DNA of 60,186 bases from assembly GCA_031553755.1 (NCBI GenBank), contig JAVBKZ010000057.1:1-60186 (forward strand), written 5' to 3'. Numbering within the stretch: the stretch's first letter is position 1; the number at the start of each line of letters is the position of its first letter. Shown piece by piece: positions 7,110 to 15,962 of this stretch. Position numbers and translations under genes: made by a program. The notes beneath the pieces are model-generated. The model had not been told where the DNA came from and searched no databases. It worked only from the letters and a program-made list of their open reading frames with translations. The DNA is from JAIRVZ01 sp031553755 (GTDB lineage: Bacteria; Bacteroidota; Bacteroidia; Bacteroidales; Azobacteroidaceae).

Positions 7110-9749
7110 TTAAAATTCTTGTCCTAAAATAAATCCGAACCAAGAACCTGAGACACTGCTACTTCTTGAATTAGGTCTATCAAATCCATATCCCCAGTCA
7201 ATACCCATTAATCCAATCATAGGAAGGAAGATCCGAACTCCGATTCCAGCTGAACGTTTCATTTCGAACGGGTTAAATCCTTTAATATCATGCCAAGCAT
7301 TACCTCCTTCTACAAAAGCCAACCCATAAATAGTAGAAGTTGGTTCTAACAAGAATGGGTACCTGAATTCTAAAGCCAAACGAGAATAAGCATATCCTTC
7401 GTCGCCACTACTTGGGGTCAAGGAACCGTCTTCATATCCGCGCAAAGCAATGGTTTCTGTCGCGTAAGTACTTGAATATCCAGACATTCCGCTACCTCCC
7501 ATATAAAACGTTTCAAATGGCGATTTTTTATGTGAATTATAATAACCAACAAATCCATATTCAATACGGCTCATTAAAACCGGAGTCCGTTTCACTGTTT
7601 CGGGATTAGCTAAAGGCATGAACACTTTTCCTTTGAATTTCCATTTGTGGTATTCTATCCATTTATTTTTTTCAGCGCTATTATCTGCCATTGAAGCATA
7701 ATCTTTATTATCCCACAACGAATACGGAGGTGTAGCGCTTACTGATGCCGTGAATTGAGAGCCGCTTCTTGTATACAAAGGATTATCGGTAGAGTTCCTC
7801 ATTAATGTCAATCCTAAACTGATATTATTACAATCTCCATTTTGAATCAGGAAATAATTCCAATCTTTCATCATGTATCTCTGATATGAAAGTTCGGCCA
7901 TGACTTGAAAATAGTCATCCGGCCAAGTAAGCCGTTTACCGTATCCTAATGACAATCCAAACATTTGAATATATTTATCCGCGTCATATACAGGATAATA
8001 TCCATAATTATAACCGCTGCTATAACTGCTATAGGGAGAATAACCACTATACGCGTTGCTTTCCACACTGGTTTGTTTCATGAAAAAAGCGCTTAATGAC
8101 AAAGAATTCGGACGTTTACCTCCAAACCAAGGATCCATAAACGAAACACTATAGGATTGATAGTAACGGCCATTAGTTTGTCCGCTTAAAGTCAAAGTTT
8201 GTCCTTCACCCTGAGGAATAATTCCTTTGTAACTACTGGGATTTAACAAATTCTTCATAGAGAAATTTGTAAATTTAAGGCTCAATCGGCCGATAACACC
8301 GGTTTGTCCCCAACCCGCGGAAAACTCAACCTGATCATTACCTTTCGATACCAAATTATAAGCGATATCTACTGTTCCGGTTTCTTGATCGGGTTGTACA
8401 TCAGGAGTTAAATTTTCAGGGTCAAAATGTCCCATTTGCGCTAATTCACGCAAAGAACGCATTAAAGCTTCTTTACTAAACAATTGTCCGGGTTTTGTAC
8501 GCAATTCACGACGAACTACATCTTCATACAAGCGGTCGTTTCCATTAATAATTATCTTATTTATCGTAGCCTGATGTCCTTCTGAAATACGTATTTCCAA
8601 GTCGATGGAATCATTTTCGATGTTGGTTTCTACAGGGTCCAAGCCAAAGAAAATATATCCGTTATTATAATAAACATTCGATACCGCGTCTTCATCGGTA
8701 GATAAACGTTCATTCAATTTCTTTTGATTATATATGTCTCCCGATTTCATGTTCAAAACATATTCTAATCTATCGGAAGGATATAGCGTATTCCCAATCC
8801 ATTTAATATTTCGGAGATAGTATTTCTGGCCTTCTTCAATGTCGATGTAAATATCTACTTTTTTGTCGCTATAATTAACAACGCTATCAGAAACTATTTT
8901 CGCGTCGCGGTAACCTTCTTCATTATATTTGGAAATAATATTATCCAAATCGGTTTCATATTCTTCGTTTACGTATTTTTTCGTACTGAACAATTTAAGC
9001 CAACTCAATTTGAATCTTTCTTTCAGATTAAAACCTTCGTTGGTTTTTTTCATTGTTCTTTTTAAAGTATAATCGCTCAATTTTTCGTTTCCGGCAATGT
9101 AGATCGCGTGAATTTTTGTTTTTTCATTTTTATCGACTTCAATATCGAGGAATACTTTACCGGGATTACTTAAATCATCTTTCTGCATTACCTTAATATC
9201 GGCATTGCTGAATCCTTTTTCATCAAAATATTTTTTAATGATTTTTTTTGCCCTATCGATCAGATTAGGAGTAATCTGACTGCCTTTAGCGACACCTATT
9301 CTTTCTTCAATGTCTTTCCGTTCTCCTTTTTTAACACCGGAAATAGTAATTTCGGAAATAATCGGACGTTGTTTCAACGCTATTTCAAGCCAAACCTTAT
9401 CATCTGTCATGCGAGTCGCGAGGATTTTTATATCCGAAAATAATCCTTGTTTCCAGAATCTCTTTACGGCATCTGTGATAGCATCTCCCGGAACTTCAAT
9501 TTTATCGCCTACGGATAATCCTGAAAAGCCAATTAATACAAAATCTTCGTAATTACTCGCGCCCGTGACCTTGATATCCGCGATTTCATATTTCCTGTGG
9601 TTGAAAGTATATGAAATAACCGGAATTTCATAAGGTTCTCCTATTGTATCGGTGGGTTGTTGTATCGTATTCGAATCTGCCTTTTCCTGAGCGAATAAAA
9701 TCGTTCCAAAACAAAAAACAAGGCAAAAAGGGAGTATTTTTTTTAACAT
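7110..9749 (-). CDS. bamA: Outer-membrane protein assembly factor BamA
   Basis: The true start is ATG 9749, which gives a signal peptide beginning MLKKILPFCLVF and lies 2 bases after the uppS stop; the open frame upstream merely overlaps uppS. The 879-residue product has five POTRA-like repeats in the N-terminal half (for example ITISGVKKGERKD, IYIAGNEKLSDYTLKR, IKWIGNTLYPSDRLE, IIINGNDRLYEDVV) followed by an Omp85 barrel. The conserved barrel segment LRGYEDGSLTP matches the (V/I)RG(F/Y) motif. The C-terminus ends in a Phe (FILGQEF), as required for barrel assembly. It inserts beta-barrel proteins in the outer membrane. A Tyr/Ser-rich stretch in the barrel (SGYSPYSSYSSGYNYGYYP) is probably a surface loop. 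Confidence 0.95.
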   Translation of the reverse strand: MLKKILPFCLVFCFGTILFAQEKADSNTIQQPTDTIGEPYEIPVISYTFNHRKYEIADIKVTGASNYEDFVLIGFSGLSVGDKIEVPGDAITDAVKRFWKQGLFSDIKILATRMTDDKVWLEIALKQRPIISEITISGVKKGERKDIEERIGVAKGSQITPNLIDRAKKIIKKYFDEKGFSNADIKVMQKDDLSNPGKVFLDIEVDKNEKTKIHAIYIAGNEKLSDYTLKRTMKKTNEGFNLKERFKLSWLKLFSTKKYVNEEYETDLDNIISKYNEEGYRDAKIVSDSVVNYSDKKVDIYIDIEEGQKYYLRNIKWIGNTLYPSDRLEYVLNMKSGDIYNQKKLNERLSTDEDAVSNVYYNNGYIFFGLDPVETNIENDSIDLEIRISEGHQATINKIIINGNDRLYEDVVRRELRTKPGQLFSKEALMRSLRELAQMGHFDPENLTPDVQPDQETGTVDIAYNLVSKGNDQVEFSAGWGQTGVIGRLSLKFTNFSMKNLLNPSSYKGIIPQGEGQTLTLSGQTNGRYYQSYSVSFMDPWFGGKRPNSLSLSAFFMKQTSVESNAYSGYSPYSSYSSGYNYGYYPVYDADKYIQMFGLSLGYGKRLTWPDDYFQVMAELSYQRYMMKDWNYFLIQNGDCNNISLGLTLMRNSTDNPLYTRSGSQFTASVSATPPYSLWDNKDYASMADNSAEKNKWIEYHKWKFKGKVFMPLANPETVKRTPVLMSRIEYGFVGYYNSHKKSPFETFYMGGSGMSGYSSTYATETIALRGYEDGSLTPSSGDEGYAYSRLALEFRYPFLLEPTSTIYGLAFVEGGNAWHDIKGFNPFEMKRSAGIGVRIFLPMIGLMGIDWGYGFDRPNSRSSSVSGSWFGFILGQEF

Positions 9750-9751
9750 AT

Positions 9752-10492
9752 TTATTTGATTTGTTCTCCGGTTTTGCCGAATCTGCGTTCTCTCGTTTGA
9801 AAATCGATTATGGCAGAATAAAACTCTTCTTCTCTGAATTCCGGCCAATATAATTCTGTAAAATATAATTCCGTATAAGACAATTGCCACATTAAAAAAT
9901 TACTGATACGATATTCGCCTCCGGTTCTGATAAGTAAATCAGGGTCAGGAATTCCGGCTGTATTCAAATAAGAAGAAAACAACTCTTCATCAATTTCATC
10001 CAAGTCAACATTCCCACTAATTACACCAGATGTTATTTTCTTAACGGCATTGGTTATCTCCCATCTGGAAGAATAACTAAGAGCCAAAATAAGGTTTAAG
10101 CCCGTATTTCCAGAGGTTTCATCAATACATTCTTTCAAAGTTTCTCTTGTGTAGGAAGGCAAACGTTCGACATCTCCTATAACGCCAAGTTTTACGTTTT
10201 TTTCTATCAATTCTGGAATTTCCCGTTTGAGTGTTGTTACAATCAAATCCATCAAAGCATCGACTTCTTCTTGGGGACGATTCCAATTTTCTGTAGAAAA
10301 AGTATACAAAGTCAGATATTTAACACCTGTTTCTCCGGCAACTTCGACTACTTTTTTAACAGAAACAGTTCCTTCCTGATGTCCATAAAAACGTTCCAAC
10401 TCCTGTTGTTGTGCCCAACGTCCATTGCCATCCATAATAATCGCGACATGTTCGGGAACTCGCGATAAATCTATTTTATCTTTCAGTGACAT
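9752..10492 (-). CDS. uppS: Isoprenyl (undecaprenyl) diphosphate synthase
   Basis: A 246-residue cis-prenyltransferase that makes the C55 lipid carrier for wall and polysaccharide synthesis. HVAIIMDGNGRWAQQQ includes the catalytic Asp at residue 21. TLYTFSTENWNRP and the C-terminal DLLIRTGGEYRISNFLMWQ are family signatures. It is immediately followed by bamA (2-base gap) and preceded by the DUF6089 gene, the conserved Bacteroidetes order. Confidence 0.96.
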   Translation of the reverse strand: MSLKDKIDLSRVPEHVAIIMDGNGRWAQQQELERFYGHQEGTVSVKKVVEVAGETGVKYLTLYTFSTENWNRPQEEVDALMDLIVTTLKREIPELIEKNVKLGVIGDVERLPSYTRETLKECIDETSGNTGLNLILALSYSSRWEITNAVKKITSGVISGNVDLDEIDEELFSSYLNTAGIPDPDLLIRTGGEYRISNFLMWQLSYTELYFTELYWPEFREEEFYSAIIDFQTRERRFGKTGEQIK

Positions 10493-10506
10493 TCTTTAAT
10501 TGTATA

Positions 10507-11229
10507 TTACTCTATGTTTGTACATTTTCTATCATTCGGACCAAAGTCCCATGTGACCGAAAACATTAATAATGTGTACCAATCATTATTTTTCAGGATA
10601 CTATCATTAAGCTTATATGGATTATCTAAATTAAATCCTGATTGCTTCGGAGCGTCAAAACTATCTGCAAATAATTTCCTGACAGAATATTCAACACCTA
10701 AATTTATCCTGTTTTTTATTTTATATTTCGCTCCTATTCCTAAAGATAGATGAAAACCGAAAAACGTATCATCATCTCCCGGAGCCAATGTAAACCCTAA
10801 TCCGGAAAGCACATAAGGCGATAATTTGCTTGTCTGCAGGTATGCGAACTTATCACTATAAGGCAAAAAATTAAATTCCGGTTGAAACCCAAGTTCATAA
10901 AAATTCCGGTTGAATTCGGCTGTAGCGTTATTGGGATAAACATTTTCAAAATTCATGGAATTCCCACTTATTTTCCCCATTAACAAATCAGTCTTCAACG
11001 CCCAACGAAAATTGATATTTTTTCGAAAAACAGCTCCAAAAGAAGGATGTAATTCCAAAAAAGGATTATTCTTATTCGCGTCTCCCATATAAGAAGATGC
11101 GCCTATCATCCCTCCTATTTCGTATTTATATTCCTGTGCAACCGCTGTTACACAAGACGAAACAATCATTGCAAAAAATAAAATAATCTTACCTAAATAT
11201 TGAGAGTATAAATATTTAATACATTTCAT
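10507..11229 (-). CDS. DUF6089-family outer-membrane beta-barrel protein
   Basis: ATG 11229 starts a plausible signal peptide (hydrophobic IILFFAMIVSS, then VAQ); an ATG 24 bases earlier would lengthen the n-region. The mature part begins with EIGGMIGASSYMGDANKN, the characteristic opening of DUF6089 proteins, and continues as alternating strands ending in LMFSVTWDFGP. The 240-residue size fits a small outer-membrane barrel. It sits directly upstream of uppS and bamA as in other Bacteroidetes, which suggests a part in outer-membrane assembly, but no function is established from the sequence. Confidence 0.8.
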   Translation of the reverse strand: MKCIKYLYSQYLGKIILFFAMIVSSCVTAVAQEYKYEIGGMIGASSYMGDANKNNPFLELHPSFGAVFRKNINFRWALKTDLLMGKISGNSMNFENVYPNNATAEFNRNFYELGFQPEFNFLPYSDKFAYLQTSKLSPYVLSGLGFTLAPGDDDTFFGFHLSLGIGAKYKIKNRINLGVEYSVRKLFADSFDAPKQSGFNLDNPYKLNDSILKNNDWYTLLMFSVTWDFGPNDRKCTNIE

Positions 11230-11304
11230 AAAATGAATATTTCTCCTTATCAAAACGTCAAAAGAGTATTAAAATTATACTTTCCTTATTTTATTTAATT
11301 TGAG

Positions 11305-12597
11305 TCAATTCAATTTATTCAATTTTCCTTCCCATATATCGGGTGTAAATCGCGCGTCGTTTTTTCCCCCGATAATGTATACTTTATTGTTGCTATCAAT
11401 AACTACAGAGGCATTTTCCCGATATGTATATTCTTTAGGAAGATTCATTTTAGATGCTGATTCCTGCCATGTATTTCCTTGATCAACAGAACTATATACA
11501 ATTTGATTATATGTTGTGGATTTTCCGTTCAATAGATAAAATTGATTGTTATATCTGAAAATATTAGCCGCTTGGATGAGGCCAGGCAGTGAATTTCCCT
11601 GATTCATCCATTCCAATCCATCAATAGTAGAACAGCTTGTAGCGGTAATTCCTCCGGAAACAAAAAGACGGCCTTTTTCTACATTCGTATAAGATATGGA
11701 TGAAAAAGATTGTAAAGGAAAGTTTTCCGGAACTTTACTTCCATACAACCATGAATTATCTTTATATAAAGCATATATATTTCCTTCTCCTTTATTCACA
11801 ATCAAAGATAACGCGTCAATTTTATCAACGGTTCCAAGCACGGCTCGAACCAAATAACCGGCGTCTAATTCAATTTTATTCCAAACTGACATGTCGCTTT
11901 TAGAGGCTTTATATAAATCACCTGAATTTGTGAAGGTTACCACATTGTCTTTATATGATTGTATTTGTTCAAGAACCGCGTCGGAAGGTAAATTTGTAAT
12001 TGTTGAAGTTTTTGTATTGGCAATTAAATCGCTATACGAATATGAATATAAGTTGACTTTATTTTCTTCTTTCGAGAATGTATAAAAAATGTCGTTATTT
12101 AAAATTGTTTTTGTTTCAGGCGTTTCCAAAAAATCAATATCACCCATCGTTTTTTTCCACACCATCGAATCAGGATCAACTTGATGGATATTAAGCATTA
12201 CCGAATAATCTTTATATTGGCCTGTAGCTGAATAAGACCTGATTTTTATCTTTGTCGACAAATCAATAGAATCTCCCGTTGTTATCAATGTTGAATCATT
12301 ATCCGCGATATTGTAAATCCATCCGCCAACGACATTCGAAATTGTGAGAATCACTTTTTCTGAGAGGACAAGGCCATATTGGGCCGAATCCTGATTATAG
12401 ATAAGTCCGTTTTTTTGGTCTATTGAAAACACAACATTTGCCAAGTCTGTTGAAATTGCATCATTTTTTATCGAAAACGCTGTTATTTCGGCATCTGGAG
12501 ATATAAAATATTCTTCTTCGTAACTATCTCCTAAACAAGAAACTAATGTAGAAAGTAAAATTACTCCAAAAATATAATAAAGAGTTTTAAAATTCAT
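11305..12597 (-). CDS. DUF6242 lipoprotein with kelch-like repeats
   Basis: The start is set at ATG 12597, where a signal peptide leads to the lipobox LVSC followed by LGDSYEEEY. The early segment (AEITAFSIKNDAISTDLANVVFSI, in part) is typical of DUF6242 proteins. From about residue 190 there are repeated strands with motifs such as GRLFVSGGITA, YNNQFYLLNGKS and NKVYIIGGKNDARF, a kelch/propeller pattern ending in DIWEGKLNKLN. It is probably a surface- or periplasm-facing lipoprotein. The role is unknown. It lies between ribD and the DUF6089 gene on the same strand. Confidence 0.8.
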   Translation of the reverse strand: MNFKTLYYIFGVILLSTLVSCLGDSYEEEYFISPDAEITAFSIKNDAISTDLANVVFSIDQKNGLIYNQDSAQYGLVLSEKVILTISNVVGGWIYNIADNDSTLITTGDSIDLSTKIKIRSYSATGQYKDYSVMLNIHQVDPDSMVWKKTMGDIDFLETPETKTILNNDIFYTFSKEENKVNLYSYSYSDLIANTKTSTITNLPSDAVLEQIQSYKDNVVTFTNSGDLYKASKSDMSVWNKIELDAGYLVRAVLGTVDKIDALSLIVNKGEGNIYALYKDNSWLYGSKVPENFPLQSFSSISYTNVEKGRLFVSGGITATSCSTIDGLEWMNQGNSLPGLIQAANIFRYNNQFYLLNGKSTTYNQIVYSSVDQGNTWQESASKMNLPKEYTYRENASVVIDSNNKVYIIGGKNDARFTPDIWEGKLNKLN

Positions 12598-12690
12598 CGA
12601 AATAAAATTATGAAATAAGATAAAAATATTCAAGTTGCAAAAGTAGAAACATTTTTGCTTTATTGGCTATGATTTATAAAAAATTTAGTG

Positions 12691-13737
12691 TTATCTATTA
12701 TTATTGTAATGATAAATAACTGATTTTTTATACCTATCCGCTTTAATTATAGTTCCAGTAATAAGCGGAGCGGATATTCCGGAATTTAATTTCATGCATA
12801 CAATTTCCACATTGGCTTCATCCCACAATCCTTTTGAAATAAAACTATTAATCAAAAAACTTCCTCCTTCTACAATCAACGACTGTATTTTTTTTTCATA
12901 TAAATCAGCCAGCAGTTCAGACAATAAATTTTCATTAAAGTTTATTTGGCGATAGAAAATATTATGACTGTCAACTTTATTTTTTTCGGTATATACCAAT
13001 GTAGGAACCGAGCCATCGAACAAATTAAAATCAAAAGGAATTTTCAAATCCTTATCTATAACAATCCGCAAAGGATTATTTCCATGCCAATAACGAGTCG
13101 TTAACGAAGGATTATCTAACAAGGCAGTCCGGGTTCCAACCAAAATAGCGCTTTCCTGCGCTCTCAGTTTATGCACTACCACCGTAGTAAAATCACTTGA
13201 TAACCGAACCGGTTTTTCATCCGAACCGAAATTCCTTCTTTTATCTAAAAATCCATCAGACGATTGCGCCCATTTCAAAATAATGTATGGCCTTTTTTGT
13301 AAAGTATAAGTCAGGAATCGTTTATTCAAACGCTCACATTCATCTTTCAACACGTCAGTTACAACTTCGATACCGGCTTCTTTCAACATCCTAATTCCCC
13401 TTCCCGAAACATCAGGAAAAGGATCTGAATGTCCTATCACTACTTTAGGTATTTGCTTTTCAATAATCAATGAAGCGCACGGAGGCGTTTTTCCATAATG
13501 CGAACAAGGTTCCAAGTTTACATACATTACCGATTTTTTCAACAACGAATGGTCTTTGACCGAATTAATGGCATTTACTTCGGCATGGGCTTCCCCATAT
13601 TTTCGATGATACCCCTCTCCTATTATTTTTCCATCACAAACGATTACCGCGCCAACCATCGGATTCGGAGCGACAAAACCTTTGCCATTTCGAGCTAATT
13701 GTATACAACGATGTATATATTTTTCTTCCGTATTCAA
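12691..13737 (-). CDS. ribD: Bifunctional riboflavin biosynthesis protein RibD
   Basis: A 348-residue bifunctional enzyme: an N-terminal deaminase (residues about 1-145) and a C-terminal pyrimidine reductase (about 150-345). The deaminase zinc site is seen as HAEVNAI (His50, Glu52) and the cysteines of EPCSHYGKTPPC. The reductase part has RPYIILKWAQSSDG, a typical NADPH-domain start. It carries out the second and third steps of riboflavin synthesis from GTP. No other rib gene is nearby. It is divergent from prmC across a 50-base gap. Confidence 0.95.
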   Translation of the reverse strand: MNTEEKYIHRCIQLARNGKGFVAPNPMVGAVIVCDGKIIGEGYHRKYGEAHAEVNAINSVKDHSLLKKSVMYVNLEPCSHYGKTPPCASLIIEKQIPKVVIGHSDPFPDVSGRGIRMLKEAGIEVVTDVLKDECERLNKRFLTYTLQKRPYIILKWAQSSDGFLDKRRNFGSDEKPVRLSSDFTTVVVHKLRAQESAILVGTRTALLDNPSLTTRYWHGNNPLRIVIDKDLKIPFDFNLFDGSVPTLVYTEKNKVDSHNIFYRQINFNENLLSELLADLYEKKIQSLIVEGGSFLINSFISKGLWDEANVEIVCMKLNSGISAPLITGTIIKADRYKKSVIYHYNNNR

Positions 13738-13763
13738 AATTCCAACTTTCTAAATTCTTTCAT

Positions 13764-13771
13764 TACATTTG
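13764..13771 (+). promoter_or_regulatory. -7 box of the prmC-recX promoter
   Basis: TACATTTG fits TAnnTTTG and lies 16 bases before the prmC ATG, so the leader would be very short. Confidence 0.5.
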
Positions 13772-13787
13772 CAAACAAAATAAATGT

Positions 13788-14642
13788 ATGCAGACCATCA
13801 TCCAATATATAGAACACGAATTGACTTCTTTTTACCCTGATTCGGAAATTAAATCGTTTTCCAGGCTGATTGTCAATCATGTTTGTAAAATCAAACCGTA
13901 TGAATTTTTTCTGTACAAAGATATAAAAATCCCCGAAAACGAACGGAAAGAAATCATAGCGATTGTAGATTCGTTGAAAAAACAAAAGCCTTTACAATAC
14001 ATTTTAGGAGAAACCGAGTTTTTCGGACTCACTTTTTTTGTTGACGAACGGGTTTTAATTCCACGTCCGGAAACCGAAGAATTAGTCGAATTGATATTAA
14101 AAAATCATCAAAAACCGGAAAAACTAAATATTTTGGATATCGGAACAGGTAGCGGATGCATAGCCATTGCTTTGTCGAAATATTTGCCTGATTCTGATAT
14201 TTACGCTATCGACATATCGGAAGAGGCATTGATCGTAGCAAAGAAAAACGCCGAACAAAATAAGGTTAAAGTAAATTTTTCACCATCTGATATTTTGTGT
14301 CATTTACCCGATTATTTGTCTGATATCCGGTTTGATATAATCGTAAGCAATCCGCCATATATTACTCCATCCGAACAAGAAAAAATGTCGGATAACGTTT
14401 TGAAATATGAACCACATACGGCGCTCTTCGTACCTCAAAACGATCCTCTTTTGTTTTATAAACGAATAGCGGATGTCGGAAATAATTTACTAAATCAAGG
14501 TGGAAAACTATATTTTGAAGTTAATTCATCATTCGGTAAAGAAACCCTCAATATGTTGAAAGAAAAAGGATATGATGAGGTTCTTTTGTTACAAGACATT
14601 TCAGGTAATGACAGGATGATTAGTTGTAGATTATCAAAATGA
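13788..14642 (+). CDS. prmC: Peptide chain release factor N5-glutamine methyltransferase
   Basis: A 284-residue SAM-dependent enzyme that methylates the GGQ glutamine of RF1 and RF2. It has the N-terminal helical domain of PrmC/HemK, a SAM-binding motif DIGTGSGC at residues 117-124 and the catalytic NPPY at 188-191. The segment FFVDERVLIPRPETEELVE, just before the SAM domain, is diagnostic for PrmC. Its stop codon overlaps the recX start (ATGA), so the two are translationally coupled. Confidence 0.96.
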   Translation: MQTIIQYIEHELTSFYPDSEIKSFSRLIVNHVCKIKPYEFFLYKDIKIPENERKEIIAIVDSLKKQKPLQYILGETEFFGLTFFVDERVLIPRPETEELVELILKNHQKPEKLNILDIGTGSGCIAIALSKYLPDSDIYAIDISEEALIVAKKNAEQNKVKVNFSPSDILCHLPDYLSDIRFDIIVSNPPYITPSEQEKMSDNVLKYEPHTALFVPQNDPLLFYKRIADVGNNLLNQGGKLYFEVNSSFGKETLNMLKEKGYDEVLLLQDISGNDRMISCRLSK

Positions 14643-15097
14643 AACATTTATCAGAAACTGAAGCTTTACATAAAGCCGCCGCGTATTGCAGCCGGACAGA
14701 AAGGTGTATTGACGATATAAAGAAAAAGTTAACTCTTTGGAATATAGAATTTCCTGTCCAAAACAAAATTATTCAACGGCTGTTGATAAAAAAGTTTATT
14801 GACGAACAACGTTTTTGCCGTTTTTTTGTGAACGATAAATCAAAGTTTAACAAATGGGGATATAATAAAATTAAATTTGAACTGAAGAAAAAAAATATTC
14901 CGGACGAACTAATCGAATCCGCGTTAGACAATATCAATCCAAAAGAAAATAAAGAAAGATTGATACAACTTCTTAAAAATAAGAAAAAATCGGTGAAGGG
15001 TAAAAGTGATTATGAAATACAGCAAAAACTGATACGTTTCGCGATAGGAAAAGGGTTTCAAATCGATGAAATTATTGAAACGGTTAAGTTTTTGTAA
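14639..15097 (+). CDS. recX: Regulatory protein RecX
   Basis: A 152-residue RecX-like protein made of three-helix repeats: EALHKAAAYCSRTERCIDDI, FIDEQRFCRFFVNDKSKF and YNKIKFELKKKNIPDELIES are the recognisable RecX segments. RecX binds RecA filaments and limits recombination. Start codon is the ATG that overlaps the prmC stop by 4 bases. The prmC-recX neighbourhood is conserved in Bacteroidales. It converges on the hcpR-like gene. Confidence 0.9.
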   Translation: MKHLSETEALHKAAAYCSRTERCIDDIKKKLTLWNIEFPVQNKIIQRLLIKKFIDEQRFCRFFVNDKSKFNKWGYNKIKFELKKKNIPDELIESALDNINPKENKERLIQLLKNKKKSVKGKSDYEIQQKLIRFAIGKGFQIDEIIETVKFL

Positions 15098-15124
15098 ATT
15101 TCAATTGACATATCAATCAATAAA

Positions 15125-15787
15125 TCACAACATCTCTTTCATTGCGTTGCGATTAATAATTTTCCCTTTACCCGCTTTGAATTCAATAATTCCATCTCTT
15201 ACCATTTCTGAAATCGCCCGTGAAAGTGATGGTCGTTCCACTCCAAAATATTCGGCAAGGGACGCGATGCTCCGTCCTAATTCAAACTCATTATTCTTAG
15301 CGCGTTGTAAAAGATAAAAAGCTATTTTGGCCTTAATTCCTTTCAGTGAAAAAATCTTTAGCCTTTCCGACAAAAATTGCATTCTGTTGGCTGTGAAAGC
15401 CATAAATCCACGCAAAAAGTGTGGACATTCAGCCATCTGTTTTTCTATAGAATCTTTTCGTACCAGTATGATCTCCGAATCTTCCAACGCAATTACGTCA
15501 ACAGGAAAACGATTATTATCCGCGAATAAAAACGCGGCTGCCAACGGATACGGCGCCTGTATTTCTTCGATATGCAGTGTTAATCCGGGATCTGATACAA
15601 TCTCCGTCTTGACTTTACCTTTCACCAACATATAGAGATATTCTACTTTATCACCCTGATATACTATATATTCTCCTTTTTTGTAGTTCTTTATGGAGTG
15701 AGGTATGGTACACTTAATTTTAACAACTTCTTCAGGAGACTTATCCCTACATGTCGCGCAGAAGAAAAGCAGATCTAAATTTTCCAT
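15125..15787 (-). CDS. Crp/Fnr-family regulator, HcpR-like
   Basis: A 220-residue regulator with an N-terminal cyclic-nucleotide-binding-type beta-roll (residues about 30-115), a long dimer helix, and a C-terminal winged helix with the recognition region LAEYFGVERPSLSRAISEM. It lacks the N-terminal Fe-S cysteine set of Fnr, although a CATC motif is present at 10-13. It is divergent from hcp, and the intergenic region has one Crp-type palindrome. HcpR of Porphyromonas and other anaerobes controls hcp in response to nitric oxide through haem. I infer the same role; haem binding is not visible in the sequence. Confidence 0.8.
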   Translation of the reverse strand: MENLDLLFFCATCRDKSPEEVVKIKCTIPHSIKNYKKGEYIVYQGDKVEYLYMLVKGKVKTEIVSDPGLTLHIEEIQAPYPLAAAFLFADNNRFPVDVIALEDSEIILVRKDSIEKQMAECPHFLRGFMAFTANRMQFLSERLKIFSLKGIKAKIAFYLLQRAKNNEFELGRSIASLAEYFGVERPSLSRAISEMVRDGIIEFKAGKGKIINRNAMKEML

Positions 15788-15803
15788 TATTCCAATCTTT
15801 TTG

Positions 15804-15811
15804 CAAAGATA
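15804..15811 (-). promoter_or_regulatory. -7 box of the hcpR-like gene
   Basis: Read on the minus strand this is TATCTTTG, matching TAnnTTTG, 16 bases upstream of the regulator ATG. The operator begins 20 bases further upstream. Confidence 0.55.
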
Positions 15812-15831
15812 TGCAAAACAATCTCACTCCA

Positions 15832-15847
15832 TGTAACAAATGTTACA
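15832..15847. promoter_or_regulatory. Palindromic operator TGTAAC-N4-GTTACA
   Basis: TGTAACAAATGTTACA has perfect 6-bp half sites. It lies 21 bases upstream of the hcp -7 box and 20 bases upstream of the regulator -7 box, so it is centred near -41 for both promoters, the usual class II activator position of Crp/Fnr proteins. Confidence 0.8.
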
Positions 15848-15868
15848 AAATTAACTTTAACAAGGCCA

Positions 15869-15876
15869 TACATTTG
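15869..15876 (+). promoter_or_regulatory. -7 box of hcp
   Basis: TACATTTG fits TAnnTTTG. There is no TTTG at the -33 position, where the operator sits instead; this points to an activator-dependent promoter. The leader to the hcp ATG would be about 80 bases. Confidence 0.6.
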
Positions 15877-15962
15877 CAAAAAATAAAGAAAAATAATGAC
15901 GAATAAATGTCTAAAATCAGTGAAGAAAATGTATCTGAAAATTTTTAACAATTAAACATAAA

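Noticed and set aside
9750..9890. Extended N-terminus of BamA
   Set aside because: The upstream part of the frame overlaps uppS and lacks a signal peptide; ATG 9749 starts a normal one.
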